DNA of 64,000 bases, taken from assembly GCF_001665395.1 (NCBI RefSeq), contig NZ_LZSG01000049.1, forward strand, positions 42,517-106,516, written 5' to 3'. This stretch comes from Mycobacterium sp. 1164966.3 (lineage in GTDB: Bacteria > Actinomycetota > Actinomycetes > Mycobacteriales > Mycobacteriaceae). Shown here piece after piece: positions 51,642 to 60,987 of this stretch. Each line of letters begins with the position of its first letter. Position 1 is the first letter of the stretch. The notes under the pieces are model-generated. The model did no database searches, was not told the origin of the DNA, and worked only from the letters and a program-made list of their open reading frames with translations. A program made the position numbers and the translations under genes.

Positions 51642-51670
51642 TCGGAAAGCCTCGTTCGAGGGCCTTCCGA
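51642..51670. terminator. Hairpin between yjbQ-type gene and alaS
   Basis: Arms 51642-51651 (TCGGAAAGCC) and 51661-51670 (GGCCTTCCGA) pair at 9 of 10 positions around a 9-nt loop. It starts 27 bp after the YjbQ stop and ends 62 bp before alaS. It may end the upstream transcript or act in the alaS leader; there is no U run. Confidence 0.5.
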
Positions 51671-51731
51671 CGTCCCGGCGAATAGGCTGGAAACCGGTTA
51701 CGAGCAAAGCCGGGAACCAAGAGAGAAGGAC

Positions 51732-54437
51732 ATGCAGACACACGAGATCAGGAAGCGGTTCCTTGATCATTTCGTGAAGGCAGGCCACACGGAGGTGCCG
51801 AGCGCCTCGGTGATCCTCGACGACCCCAACCTGTTGTTCGTCAATGCCGGGATGGTCCAGTTCGTCCCGTACTTTCTTGGTCAGCGCACACCCCCGTATG
51901 CAACGGCCACCAGCATCCAGAAGTGCATCCGCACGCCCGATATCGACGAGGTGGGCATCACCACCCGCCACAACACCTTCTTCCAGATGGCCGGCAACTT
52001 CTCGTTCGGCGACTATTTCAAGCGCGAAGCCATCGAATTGGCCTGGACGCTGCTGACCAACCCCATCCCCGACGGGGGATACGGGCTGGACCCGCAAAAG
52101 CTTTGGGCGACCGTGTATCTCGACGACGACGAGGCCGCGGAACTGTGGCAGGAGGTCGCCGGTCTGCCCGCGGAGCGGATCCAGCGTCGGGGCATGGCCG
52201 ACAACTACTGGTCCATGGGCATCCCCGGGCCGTGCGGGCCGTCGTCGGAGATCTACTACGACCGCGGGCCGGAATTCGGTCCCGAGGGCGGTCCCATTGT
52301 CAACGAGGACCGCTACCTCGAGGTGTGGAACCTGGTGTTCATGCAGAACGAACGCGGCGAGGGAACCACCAAGGAGGACTACGAAATCCTGGGGCCGTTG
52401 CCGCGCAAGAACATCGACACCGGCATGGGTGTCGAACGCATCGCGCTGGTTCTGCAGGACGTGCACAACGTTTACGAGACCGACCTGCTGCGGCCGGTGA
52501 TCGATCTGGTCGCCAGCCGCGCGCCTCGCCCCTATGACGCCGGAAACCACGCCGACGACGTGCGCTACCGCATCATCGCCGACCACAGCCGCACCGCCGC
52601 GATCCTGATCGGCGACGGCGTCAGCCCCGGCAACGACGGCCGCGGCTATGTGCTGCGCCGGCTGCTGCGCCGGGTGATCCGCAGCGTCAAGCTACTTGGC
52701 GTGAACGACTCAGCCACCCCGATCGTCGGCGACCTGATGGCCACCGTGCGCGACGCGATGGGCCCGTCATACCCCGAACTCGTCAGCGACTTCGACCGGA
52801 TCAACCGCATCGCCGTCGCCGAGGAAACCGCGTTCAACCGCACTCTGGCGTCGGGGTCCAAGCTGTTCGACGAGGTCGCCGGCAGCACCAAATCCACTGG
52901 CGCCACTGTGGTTTCCGGTTCGGACGCGTTCGCCCTGCACGACACCTATGGCTTCCCGATCGAGCTGACCCTGGAGATGGCGGCCGAGGCCGGACTGACC
53001 GTCGACGAGGCGGGATTCCGCGAGCTGATGGCCGAGCAACGGCAGCGCGCCAAGGCCGACGCGGCCGCGCGCAAGCACGCGCACGCCGACCTGACCGCAT
53101 ATCGCGAGCTGGTCGACGCCGGCCCCACCGAATTCACCGGGTTCGACGAATTGACCTCCCAGGCAACCATTCTGGGCATTTTCGTCGACGGCAGGCGGGT
53201 ACCGGTGGTGGCACACGCCGACTCGGTCGAGGCCGATCGGGTGGAGCTGGTCCTCGACCGCACCCCGCTGTATGCGGAGTCCGGCGGTCAGCTCGCCGAC
53301 ATCGGCACCATCAGCGGAACGGGTTCGGGCGAGAGCGCCCGGGCCGCGGTCGCCGACGTGCAGAAGATCGCCAAAACCCTGCACGCGCACCGGGTCAACG
53401 TCGAGTCCGGGGAATTCGTCGAGGGTGACACCGTCGTCGCGACGGTGGATCCCGGTTGGCGCAAGGGTGCGACCCAGGGGCATTCGGGCACCCACATGGT
53501 GCATGCGGCGCTGCGACAAGTGCTGGGGCCCAACGCCGTTCAGGCCGGTTCGCTGAATCGGCCCGGTTACCTGCGCTTCGATTTCAACTGGCAGGGTCCG
53601 TTGAGCGACGTGCAGCGCACGCAGATCGAGGAAGTGACCAACGAAGCGGTGCAAGCCGATTTCGAGGTGCACACATTCACCGAACAGCTGGACAAGGCCA
53701 AGGCGATGGGCGCGATGGCGCTGTTCGGCGAGAGCTATCCCGACCAGGTGCGGGTGGTCGAGATCGGCGGCCCGTTCTCGCTGGAGCTGTGCGGGGGTAC
53801 GCACGTGCACAACTCGGCGCAGATCGGTCCGGTGACGATCCTGGGCGAATCGTCGATCGGCTCAGGGGTGCGCCGCGTGGAGGCCTACGTCGGGCTGGAG
53901 TCGTTCCGGCACCTGGCCAAGGAGCGGGCGCTGATGGCTGGGTTGGCGTCGTCGCTGAAGGTGCCGTCCGAAGAGGTGCCGGCCCGGGTGGCCAACTTGG
54001 TGGAGCGGCTCAAGGCCGCCGAAAAAGAACTCGAGCGTGCCCGGCAAGCCGGCGCGCGGGCGGCTGCCACCAATGCGGCCGCCGGCGCGGAGCGCATCGG
54101 TAACGTGCGTGTGGTGGCGCAGCGGATGTCGGGCGGGATGACGGCGGCGGACCTGCGTTCCCTGGTCGGAGACATCCGCGGAAAGCTGGGCAGCGACCCG
54201 GCGGTGGTCGCCCTGATAGCCCAGGGCGAGAACGACAATGTGCCCTATGCGGTTGCGGCCAATCCGGCCGCCCAGGAGATTGGGATCCGCGCCAACGAGC
54301 TGGTCAAGCAGCTGGCCTTGGCCGTCGACGGCCGCGGCGGCGGCAAGGCCGACCTGGCGCAGGGCTCGGGCAAGGACCCGACCGGCATCGACGCGGCGCT
54401 GGACGCGGTGCGCTCCGAAATAGCGCGGGTCGGTTGA
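51732..54437 (+). CDS. alaS: Alanyl-tRNA synthetase
   Basis: A 901-residue class II synthetase. The N-terminal catalytic core has motif 2 near TRHNTFFQMAGNFSFGDYFKREA and motif 3 near DTGMGVERIALVLQ. The editing domain removes mischarged Ser and Gly: HxxxH at His584 and His588 and CxxxH at Cys687 and His691 bind zinc. The C-Ala domain ends GGGKADLAQGSGKDP. ATG at 51732 follows GAGAGAAGGA. The ruvX gene starts at the very next base after the stop, so alaS, ruvX, mltG and aroE form one transcript. Confidence 0.97.
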   Translation: MQTHEIRKRFLDHFVKAGHTEVPSASVILDDPNLLFVNAGMVQFVPYFLGQRTPPYATATSIQKCIRTPDIDEVGITTRHNTFFQMAGNFSFGDYFKREAIELAWTLLTNPIPDGGYGLDPQKLWATVYLDDDEAAELWQEVAGLPAERIQRRGMADNYWSMGIPGPCGPSSEIYYDRGPEFGPEGGPIVNEDRYLEVWNLVFMQNERGEGTTKEDYEILGPLPRKNIDTGMGVERIALVLQDVHNVYETDLLRPVIDLVASRAPRPYDAGNHADDVRYRIIADHSRTAAILIGDGVSPGNDGRGYVLRRLLRRVIRSVKLLGVNDSATPIVGDLMATVRDAMGPSYPELVSDFDRINRIAVAEETAFNRTLASGSKLFDEVAGSTKSTGATVVSGSDAFALHDTYGFPIELTLEMAAEAGLTVDEAGFRELMAEQRQRAKADAAARKHAHADLTAYRELVDAGPTEFTGFDELTSQATILGIFVDGRRVPVVAHADSVEADRVELVLDRTPLYAESGGQLADIGTISGTGSGESARAAVADVQKIAKTLHAHRVNVESGEFVEGDTVVATVDPGWRKGATQGHSGTHMVHAALRQVLGPNAVQAGSLNRPGYLRFDFNWQGPLSDVQRTQIEEVTNEAVQADFEVHTFTEQLDKAKAMGAMALFGESYPDQVRVVEIGGPFSLELCGGTHVHNSAQIGPVTILGESSIGSGVRRVEAYVGLESFRHLAKERALMAGLASSLKVPSEEVPARVANLVERLKAAEKELERARQAGARAAATNAAAGAERIGNVRVVAQRMSGGMTAADLRSLVGDIRGKLGSDPAVVALIAQGENDNVPYAVAANPAAQEIGIRANELVKQLALAVDGRGGGKADLAQGSGKDPTGIDAALDAVRSEIARVG

Positions 54438-54941
54438 GTGGTCTCATCACAGCAGCGCCTGCCCGATCGGCCCGGCGAACAGGTTCCTGACCCCGGTCGG
54501 GGGCGGCGCCTCGGCATCGACGTCGGCAGTGTGCGTATCGGGGTGGCCGCCAGCGACCCCGACGGCATCCTGGCCACCCCGGTGGAAACGGTCCACCGCG
54601 ATCGCTCCGGAAAGCATGTGCGCAGGCTGGCGGCGCTGGCCGCCGAGCTGGAGGCCGTCGAGGTGGTCGTCGGGCTTCCGCGCACCCTGGCCGACCGCAC
54701 CGGGGCGTCGGCTCGGGACGCGATCGAGCTGGCCGAAGCTCTGGCGGCGCGGATCGCGCCGACGCCGGTGCGTCTCGCCGACGAGCGCCTCACCACGGTC
54801 AGCGCGCAGCGATCGTTGCGAGCCGCCGGGGTGTCGGCCAAGAACCAACGCGCGGTGGTCGACCAGGCGGCCGCGGTCGCGATTCTGCAGTCCTGGCTCG
54901 ATCAGCGCCGCGGGATGGCAAGGGGCCTGACCGATGGCTGA
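54438..54941 (+). CDS. ruvX: Putative pre-16S rRNA nuclease RuvX/YqgF
   Basis: A 167-residue RNase H-like protein of the YqgF family, now linked to maturation of the 16S rRNA 5' end rather than DNA junction cutting. RRLGIDVGSVRIGVA holds the first catalytic Asp. VVGLPRTLADRTG and RLADERLTTVSAQ carry the later conserved acidic and Arg residues, and NQRAVVDQAAAVAIL follows. GTG at 54438 starts directly after alaS; the last 8 bp overlap mltG. Confidence 0.93.
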   Translation: MVSSQQRLPDRPGEQVPDPGRGRRLGIDVGSVRIGVAASDPDGILATPVETVHRDRSGKHVRRLAALAAELEAVEVVVGLPRTLADRTGASARDAIELAEALAARIAPTPVRLADERLTTVSAQRSLRAAGVSAKNQRAVVDQAAAVAILQSWLDQRRGMARGLTDG

Positions 54942-56178
54942 CGGCGTGCGAGACGGACGAGCCGAGCCGGAGGCCGTCGGGCCGCCGCGGGCGGCGAAGA
55001 GCCGCCTAGACCGGATTCAGGCCGAGCGGGGACAGCGACGACGGCGTTTCGCCCAAAGATTGGTGTTGGGACTGCTCGTCGTGGTGGTGGTGGCCGCCGG
55101 CGTGGTCGGCGTCAAGTTGTGGCACACGATGTTCGGCAACGGCGACGACTACACCGGCAGCGGCAAGCAGGACATCATGATTCAGATCCAGGCCGGCGAT
55201 TCCACCACGGCGATCGGCGAAACGCTGCTCAACCACGGCGTGGTCGCCACCGTCAAGGCATTCGTCCGGGCCGCGCGCGGCAACGCCGCGATTTCGGCGA
55301 TCCAGCCGGGCTACTACCGGATGCGCACCGAGATCCCGGCGGCCGCGGCGGTCGCCCGGCTGACCGATCCCAGCAATCGGGTGGGTCGGCTGGTCATTCC
55401 GGAAGGGCGCCAGCTCGACGACACCACCGACATGAAGACCAACGCGGTGACCCCGGGAATCCTCAGCTTGATCTCCCGGGCCACCTGCGTGGACCTCGAC
55501 GGCGACCGGCACTGCGTCTCGGTGGACGACTTACGCAAGGCGGCGGCCCACAGCGCACCGGCGACGCTTGCCGTGCCGTCCTGGGCGGTCCAACCGGTGA
55601 CCGAACTCGCCAACGACCATCGCCGGATCGAGGGCCTCATCGCACCGGGGACCTTCAACGTCGATCCGTCGGCCTCGGCCGAGACCATTCTGGCCGGCCT
55701 GATCACCGCGGGCGCCGCGGAGTTCACCAAATCCGGGTTGGTCGATACCGCCGCCTCCCTCGGCCTGTCGCCCTACGACATCCTCGTGGTGGCGTCGCTG
55801 GTGCAGCAGGAATCCAAGTCGCAGGATTTCGCGAAGGTGGCGCAGGTCATCTACAACCGCCTGCACGAGCACCGGACGCTGGAATTCGACTCGACGGTGA
55901 ACTATCCGCTGGACCGCCGCGAGGTCGCCACCAGCGACGCGGACCGCGCCCAGCGAACACCGTGGAACACCTACGTGTCCCAGGGCCTGCCGGCCACCGC
56001 GATCTGCTCCCCGGGCATCGAGGCGCTGACCGCCGCCGAGCACCCCGAGGCGGGCGACTGGCTGTACTTCGTCACCATCGACGCCCAGGGGACAACCCTG
56101 TTCACCAGGGACTACCAACAACACCTGGCGAACATCGAGTTGGCCAAGCACAACGGTGTCCTCGACAGCACGCGCTGA
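54934..56178 (+). CDS. mltG: Endolytic murein transglycosylase MltG
   Basis: A 414-residue cell-wall enzyme of the MltG/YceG family that cuts nascent glycan chains and sets their length. A basic cytoplasmic start (about 1-40) is followed by one membrane helix (LVLGLLVVVVVAAGVVGVKLW, about 43-63) and a LysM-like part. The catalytic domain has VASLVQQESKSQDFAKVAQVIYNRL, with Glu293 as the likely acid, and TPWNTYVSQGLPATAICSPG. ATG at 54934 overlaps ruvX by 8 bp, and its 3' end overlaps aroE by 23 bp. Confidence 0.95.
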   Translation: MADGVRDGRAEPEAVGPPRAAKSRLDRIQAERGQRRRRFAQRLVLGLLVVVVVAAGVVGVKLWHTMFGNGDDYTGSGKQDIMIQIQAGDSTTAIGETLLNHGVVATVKAFVRAARGNAAISAIQPGYYRMRTEIPAAAAVARLTDPSNRVGRLVIPEGRQLDDTTDMKTNAVTPGILSLISRATCVDLDGDRHCVSVDDLRKAAAHSAPATLAVPSWAVQPVTELANDHRRIEGLIAPGTFNVDPSASAETILAGLITAGAAEFTKSGLVDTAASLGLSPYDILVVASLVQQESKSQDFAKVAQVIYNRLHEHRTLEFDSTVNYPLDRREVATSDADRAQRTPWNTYVSQGLPATAICSPGIEALTAAEHPEAGDWLYFVTIDAQGTTLFTRDYQQHLANIELAKHNGVLDSTR

Positions 56179-56980
56179 AACAGCCCGAAAAGCGGCGGTC
56201 CTCGGTTCGCCGATCGCCCACTCGCGTTCCCCGCAGCTGCATCTGGCCGCCTACCGCGCGCTGGGCCTGCACGACTGGACGTATGACCGCATCGAGTGCA
56301 CTGCCGACGAGCTGCCCGGTATCGTCGGCGGATTCGGGCCGGAATGGGTCGGGGTTTCGGTGACCATGCCCGGCAAGTTCGCCGCGCTGCGCTTCGCCGA
56401 CGAGCACACCGCACGCGCCGAACAGGTCGGCTCGGCCAACACCCTGGTCCGCACCCCGCGCGGCTGGCGCGCCGACAACACCGACGTCGACGGCGTCACC
56501 GGAGCGCTTGGCCGGGTGTCCGGACGGGCGCTGGTATGTGGTTCGGGCGGCACCGCCCCGGCGGCCGTCGTCGGATTGGCGCACCTCGGCGTCACCGGTA
56601 TCACCGTGGTGGCGCGCGATGCCGGCAAGGCTGCCCGGCTGGTGGACTTGGGCACAGGGATCGGGGCGGACACCCGGTTCTGCGGCCTGGACAGCGGCGC
56701 GCTGGCCGACGAGGTGGCGGCCGCGCAGGTGCTGGTCAGCACCATCCCGGCCGACGTGGCCGCGCGCTATGCCCGCACGTTCGCCAGGATCCCGGTGCTG
56801 CTGGACACCGTCTACGACCCGTGGCCCACCCCGCTGGCCGCAGCGGTGGCCGATGCGGGCGGGCGGGTGGTCAATGGCTTGCAGATGCTGCTGCATCAGG
56901 CCTTCGCCCAAGTCGAGCAGTTCACCGGGCTGCCGGCGCCTCGTGACGCGATGACTTGCGCGCTGGAGGAATTGCTCTAG
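56156..56980 (+). CDS. aroE: Shikimate dehydrogenase
   Basis: A 274-residue enzyme that reduces 3-dehydroshikimate to shikimate with NADPH. SPIAHSRSPQLH (about 18-29) binds the substrate, Lys74 in VTMPGK and Asp110 in ADNTDVDG are the catalytic pair, and GSGGTAPAAV is the dinucleotide loop. GTG at 56156 is needed for the first beta strand and makes a 23-bp overlap with mltG in another frame. The rest of the aro cluster (aroC, aroK, aroB, aroQ) starts about 550 bp downstream. Confidence 0.94.
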   Translation: MSSTARAETARKAAVLGSPIAHSRSPQLHLAAYRALGLHDWTYDRIECTADELPGIVGGFGPEWVGVSVTMPGKFAALRFADEHTARAEQVGSANTLVRTPRGWRADNTDVDGVTGALGRVSGRALVCGSGGTAPAAVVGLAHLGVTGITVVARDAGKAARLVDLGTGIGADTRFCGLDSGALADEVAAAQVLVSTIPADVAARYARTFARIPVLLDTVYDPWPTPLAAAVADAGGRVVNGLQMLLHQAFAQVEQFTGLPAPRDAMTCALEELL

Positions 56981-56991
56981 CGTGCAGCGGC

Positions 56992-57399
56992 ATGCTGATC
57001 GCGGCTGTGGTGGCGTGGCTGGTGGGGTTGAGCTGCTACGACATCGGGCAGCGGCGACTGCCCAACCTGTTGACCCTGCCCGGGGCGGGCGTGATCTTGC
57101 TGGCCGCTGGCATGGCCGGTCGTGGTTGGCCCGCGCTGGCCGGCGCAGCGGCATTGGCGGGGATATATCTGCTGGTGCACCTGTTAGCGCCGGCGGGCAT
57201 GGGCGCCGGCGACGTCAAGCTGGCACTCGGGCTGGGCGGTCTGGCCGGCTGCTTCGGGATAGGGGTGTGGTTCCAGGCGGCGCTGGCCGCGCCGGTTCTG
57301 ACCGCGCTGTGCGGGATGGTGTGTGGGGTACGCGCCGTGCCGCACGGCCCCTCGATGTGCCTTGCGACCGCTTGCGCCGTGGGCCTGAGCGTCGGGTGA
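56992..57399 (+). CDS. Small A24-type prepilin peptidase (Rv2551c-like)
   Basis: A 135-residue membrane protein with about five helices and the two conserved acidic signatures of A24 prepilin peptidases: CYDIGQRRLPN (Asp near residue 18) and AGMGAGDVKLALGLGGL (GxGD). It lacks the N-terminal methyltransferase domain of long PilD enzymes. It lies 11 bp after aroE, where Rv2551c is in M. tuberculosis. No pilin or secretion gene is in the window, so its substrate is open. ATG at 56992 has no clear ribosome binding site and may rely on aroE translation. Confidence 0.88.
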   Translation: MLIAAVVAWLVGLSCYDIGQRRLPNLLTLPGAGVILLAAGMAGRGWPALAGAAALAGIYLLVHLLAPAGMGAGDVKLALGLGGLAGCFGIGVWFQAALAAPVLTALCGMVCGVRAVPHGPSMCLATACAVGLSVG

Positions 57400-57532
57400 T
57401 CCCCCGTCGAAATCGACGGCAGCGCGGAAAAACGCGAGTGAGCCGCACGCTGGCGTCAATTTCGAATGACCGCCCGGATTCAAGTCTGCGCTGCACAACG
57501 GTGGTTGGTTGAGCCATGGGAAGATGGTTCAC

Positions 57533-58741
57533 GTGTTGCGCTGGATCACCGCGGGGGAATCGCATGGCCGCGCGCTGGTGGCCGTGGTGGAAGGCATGGT
57601 CGCGGGCGTGGAGGTCACCTCGACCGACATCGCCGACCAGCTGGCCCGTCGCCGGCTGGGCTACGGCCGCGGCGCGCGGATGACGTTCGAGCGCGACGCG
57701 GTGACCCTGCTGTCCGGCATCAGGCATGGCATCACACTCGGTGGGCCCATCGCCATCGAGATCGGCAACACCGAATGGCCGAAGTGGGAAACCGTGATGG
57801 CCGCCGATCCGGTCGATCCGTCGGTGCTGGAAGAGCTGGCCCGCAACGCCCCGCTTACCCGGCCGCGGCCCGGCCACGCCGACTACGCGGGCATGCTCAA
57901 ATACGGATTCGACGACGCTCGGCCGGTGCTGGAGCGCGCCAGCGCCCGCGAGACCGCCGCCCGGGTCGCGGCCGGAACGGTCGCACGCGCGTTCCTGCGT
58001 CAGGCACTGGGTGTCGAGGTGCTGTCTCACGTGATCTCGATCGGCGCGTCGGAGCCTTACGACGGCGCGCCACCGGGGCCGGAAGATCTCGCCGCCATCG
58101 ACGGCAGTCCGGTGCGTGCGTTCGACAAGGCCGCCGAGCACGCCATGATCACCGAAATCGAAGCCGCCAAGAAAGACGGCGACACGCTCGGCGGGGTGGT
58201 GGAGGTGGTGGCGCTGGGCCTGCCCGTCGGGCTGGGATCGTTCACCAGCGGCGACAACCGGCTCGATAGCCAACTGGCCGGTGCCGTGATGGGAATCCAG
58301 GCGATCAAGGGGGTGGAGATCGGCGACGGCTTCCAGACCGCGCGCCGCCGCGGCAGCCGCGCCCACGACGAGATGTATCCCGGACCCGACGGCGTCGTCC
58401 GCTCCACCAACCGGGCCGGCGGACTGGAGGGCGGCATGACTAACGGCCAGCCGTTACGGGTACGCGCGGCGATGAAGCCGATCTCGACCGTGCCGCGCGC
58501 ACTGGCCACCGTTGACATGGCCACCGGCGACGAGGCGGTCGCCATCCACCAGCGATCCGATGTGTGCGCGGTGCCCGCCGCGGGCGTTGTCGTCGAAACC
58601 ATGGTGGCCCTGGTGCTGGCCCGCGCGGCGCTGGAAAAGTTCGGCGGCGATTCGCTGATCGAAACCCGCCGCAATGTCGAGGCATACCAGCGTGCGGTCG
58701 CCGACCGGGAAGCGCCGGCCGCCCGGGCTTCGGGAGGTTAG
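57533..58741 (+). CDS. aroC: Chorismate synthase
   Basis: A 402-residue FMN-dependent enzyme that turns 5-enolpyruvylshikimate-3-phosphate into chorismate. The N-terminal WITAGESHGR, the central GRASARETAARVAAG-type segment (here ERASARETAARVAAG) and RSTNRAGGLEGGMTNG are diagnostic. The GTG at 57533 matches the known M. tuberculosis N-terminus (MLRWITAGESHGR); the frame is open a little further, to TTG at 57509. The gap of 133 bp before it holds a short inverted repeat (57406-57420 area) and probably the aroCKBQ promoter. aroK follows after 5 bp. Confidence 0.95.
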   Translation: MLRWITAGESHGRALVAVVEGMVAGVEVTSTDIADQLARRRLGYGRGARMTFERDAVTLLSGIRHGITLGGPIAIEIGNTEWPKWETVMAADPVDPSVLEELARNAPLTRPRPGHADYAGMLKYGFDDARPVLERASARETAARVAAGTVARAFLRQALGVEVLSHVISIGASEPYDGAPPGPEDLAAIDGSPVRAFDKAAEHAMITEIEAAKKDGDTLGGVVEVVALGLPVGLGSFTSGDNRLDSQLAGAVMGIQAIKGVEIGDGFQTARRRGSRAHDEMYPGPDGVVRSTNRAGGLEGGMTNGQPLRVRAAMKPISTVPRALATVDMATGDEAVAIHQRSDVCAVPAAGVVVETMVALVLARAALEKFGGDSLIETRRNVEAYQRAVADREAPAARASGG

Positions 58742-58746
58742 CGGCC

Positions 58747-59301
58747 GTGGCACCCAAGGCGGTACTGGTCGGGCTGCCCGGCTCGGGCAAGTCGACGATC
58801 GGACGGCGGCTGTCCAAGGCGCTCGGCGTGAGCCTGCTGGACACCGACGCGATGATCGAACAGCGGACCGGGCGCCGCATCGCCGACATCTTCGCCGCCG
58901 AAGGGGAGCGGGAATTCCGCCGCATCGAGGAGCAAGTGGTGCGCGCGGCGTTGGCCGAGCACGACGGTGTGGTCTCGCTCGGCGGCGGGGCCGTCACCAG
59001 CCCCGGGGTGTGCGAGGCGCTGGCCGGACACGCCGTCGTCTATCTGGAAATCGGTGCGGCCGAAGGCGTTCGGCGAACCGGCGGCAGCACCGTGCGGCCG
59101 CTGCTGGCCGGGCCGGACCGCGCGGAGAAATTTCGCGCCCTGATGTCCCAACGTATTCCGCTGTACCGGCGAGTCGCCACCATACGGGTTGACACCAATC
59201 GCCGCAATCCCGGGGCGGTGGTCCGCTACATCATGTCGCGACTGGAAGGCGAGAAGCCAACCGGCAACGCGGGCTCTACTCCGGCGCAGGCGACCAAATG
59301 A
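58747..59301 (+). CDS. aroK: Shikimate kinase
   Basis: A 184-residue P-loop kinase that phosphorylates shikimate with ATP. Walker A is GLPGSGKST (about 9-17), and Asp32 and Asp34 in LLDTDAMIEQRTG contact shikimate and Mg. The GGG motif is in SLGGGAV, and the LID Arg is in GGSTVRPLLAG. GTG at 58747 begins 5 bp after aroC. The C-terminal tail is slightly longer than in M. tuberculosis AroK (176 residues). It overlaps aroB by ATGA. Confidence 0.95.
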   Translation: MAPKAVLVGLPGSGKSTIGRRLSKALGVSLLDTDAMIEQRTGRRIADIFAAEGEREFRRIEEQVVRAALAEHDGVVSLGGGAVTSPGVCEALAGHAVVYLEIGAAEGVRRTGGSTVRPLLAGPDRAEKFRALMSQRIPLYRRVATIRVDTNRRNPGAVVRYIMSRLEGEKPTGNAGSTPAQATK

Positions 59302-60386
59302 CCGAAATCCCGACACCGGTCACGGTTGAGGTGGCCGTCGACCCGCCGTATCCCGTGGTGATCGGTACCGGTCTGCTGACCGAGTTGGAAGCGCTGCTCT
59401 CCGACCGGCACCGGGTGGCGATCCTGCATCAACCGGTGCTGGCGCACACCGCCGAGGCCATCCGAACCCTGTTGGCCGACAAGGGCGTCGACGCGCACCG
59501 CATCGAAATCCCGGATGCCGAGGCCGGCAAAGACCTGCCCGTGGTGGGCTTTATCTGGGAAGTGTTGGGCCGCATCGGAATCGGCCGCAAGGATGCGCTG
59601 GTCAGTCTCGGCGGCGGCGCCGCCACCGACGTCGCCGGGTTCGCGGCGGCCACCTGGCTGCGCGGCGTGGCGATCGTGCACGTGCCGACGACGCTGCTCG
59701 GCATGGTCGACGCCGCCGTCGGCGGCAAGACCGGCATCAACACCGAGGCCGGCAAGAACCTGGTCGGTGCGTTTCATCAGCCGATCGCCGTGCTGGTCGA
59801 CATGGCGACGCTGGAAACGTTGCCGCGCAACGAGATCGTCGCCGGGATGGCCGAGGTGGTCAAGGCCGGCTTCATCGCCGACCCGGTGATCCTCGACCTC
59901 ATCGAAGCGAACCCGCGGGCCGCCCTGGACCCCGCGGGTGACGTGCTGCCGGAGCTGATCCGGCGCGCGATCGTCGTGAAGGCAGAAGTGGTCGCCGCCG
60001 ACGAGAAGGAGTCCGAGCTGCGCGAGATCCTGAACTACGGCCACACTCTGGGCCATGCGATCGAGCGTCGCGAGCACTATCGGTGGCGCCACGGCGCGGC
60101 CGTGTCGGTGGGCCTGGTGTTCGCCGCTGAGCTGGCCCGGCTGGCCGGCCGGCTCGACGACGCCACCGCCGAGCGGCATCGCAACATCCTGTCCTCGCTG
60201 GGCCTGCCGACCGGCTACGACGCCGGCGCGCTGCCAGAGTTGTTGGAATACATGGCCGGAGACAAGAAAACCCGGGGCGGTGTGCTTCGGTTCGTGGTCC
60301 TCGACGGGCTGGCCAAGCCGGGCCGGTTGGCCGGACCCGATCCGGCGTTGCTGGCCGCCGCCTACGCGGGACTCGAGCAGTCATGA
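59298..60386 (+). CDS. aroB: 3-Dehydroquinate synthase
   Basis: A 362-residue zinc enzyme that turns DAHP into 3-dehydroquinate. The NAD site is SLGGGAATDVAGFAAATWLRG, and zinc ligands are expected from Glu in the ARAAIVVKAEVV region, His in NYGHTLGHAIE and His in YRWRHGAAVSVG. PTTLLGMVDAAVGGKTGIN is highly conserved. The start overlaps aroK, and the stop overlaps aroQ by ATGA. Confidence 0.96.
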   Translation: MTEIPTPVTVEVAVDPPYPVVIGTGLLTELEALLSDRHRVAILHQPVLAHTAEAIRTLLADKGVDAHRIEIPDAEAGKDLPVVGFIWEVLGRIGIGRKDALVSLGGGAATDVAGFAAATWLRGVAIVHVPTTLLGMVDAAVGGKTGINTEAGKNLVGAFHQPIAVLVDMATLETLPRNEIVAGMAEVVKAGFIADPVILDLIEANPRAALDPAGDVLPELIRRAIVVKAEVVAADEKESELREILNYGHTLGHAIERREHYRWRHGAAVSVGLVFAAELARLAGRLDDATAERHRNILSSLGLPTGYDAGALPELLEYMAGDKKTRGGVLRFVVLDGLAKPGRLAGPDPALLAAAYAGLEQS

Positions 60387-60820
60387 CGAGCACGGTGAAC
60401 ATCATCAACGGCCCGAACCTGGGTCGCCTGGGCCAGCGCGAGCCGGCAGTCTACGGCAGCACCACTCATGACCAGCTGGTGGCCGCCGTCGAAACCGAGG
60501 CTGCCGCGCTGGGGCTCAAAGCTATTGTGCGGCAAAGTGATAACGAAGCCCAGCTGCTGGAATGGATTCATCGGGCCGCTGATGCCGGCGAACCGGTGGT
60601 CCTCAACGCCGGCGGACTGACCCACACGTCGGTGGCGCTGCGCGACGCCTGCGCCGAGTTACGCGCACCATTGATCGAGGTGCACATCTCCAACGTGTAT
60701 GCGCGCGAGGAGTTTCGGCGCCACTCCTACATCAGTCCGGTGGCGACCGGGGTGATCGTCGGGCTGGGCATCGAGGGGTATCTGCTCGCCCTGCGCTACC
60801 TCGCGGGGAATTCGCACTAG
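60383..60820 (+). CDS. aroQ: Type II 3-dehydroquinate dehydratase
   Basis: A 145-residue dodecameric-type dehydroquinase that makes 3-dehydroshikimate (named aroD in M. tuberculosis). It contains INGPNLGRLGQREPAVYG with catalytic Arg19 and Tyr24, VLNAGGLTHTSVALRDA, and EVHISNVYAREEFR with the catalytic His. It is last in the aroC-aroK-aroB-aroQ cluster and is coupled to aroB. Confidence 0.96.
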   Translation: MTSTVNIINGPNLGRLGQREPAVYGSTTHDQLVAAVETEAAALGLKAIVRQSDNEAQLLEWIHRAADAGEPVVLNAGGLTHTSVALRDACAELRAPLIEVHISNVYAREEFRRHSYISPVATGVIVGLGIEGYLLALRYLAGNSH

Positions 60821-60871
60821 TCGGGCCTAGAGGGGCATTGGTCACACGCGTCTGGTCGGCGTTCGGATTTT

Positions 60872-60963
60872 AGTGTGAATCCACGGCTTTGGGTGTGCGT
60901 GTAGGGCGGGAAAATCGCCGGATCAACGCATTGGCTTCACGCCGAAAGCCGTCGCTTCACACT
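60872..60963. repeat. 26-nt imperfect inverted repeat between aroQ and membrane protein gene
   Basis: The arm 60872-60897 and the reverse complement of 60938-60963 match at 22 of 26 positions, with a 40-bp spacer. The right arm holds two related 20-bp direct copies (GCTTCACGCCGAAAGCCGTC and GCTTCACACTGAAAGTCGCG). It lies between convergent genes and may be a terminator or a small dispersed repeat. Confidence 0.55.
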
Positions 60964-60987
60964 GAAAGTCGCGAATGCCCGTCGCCC

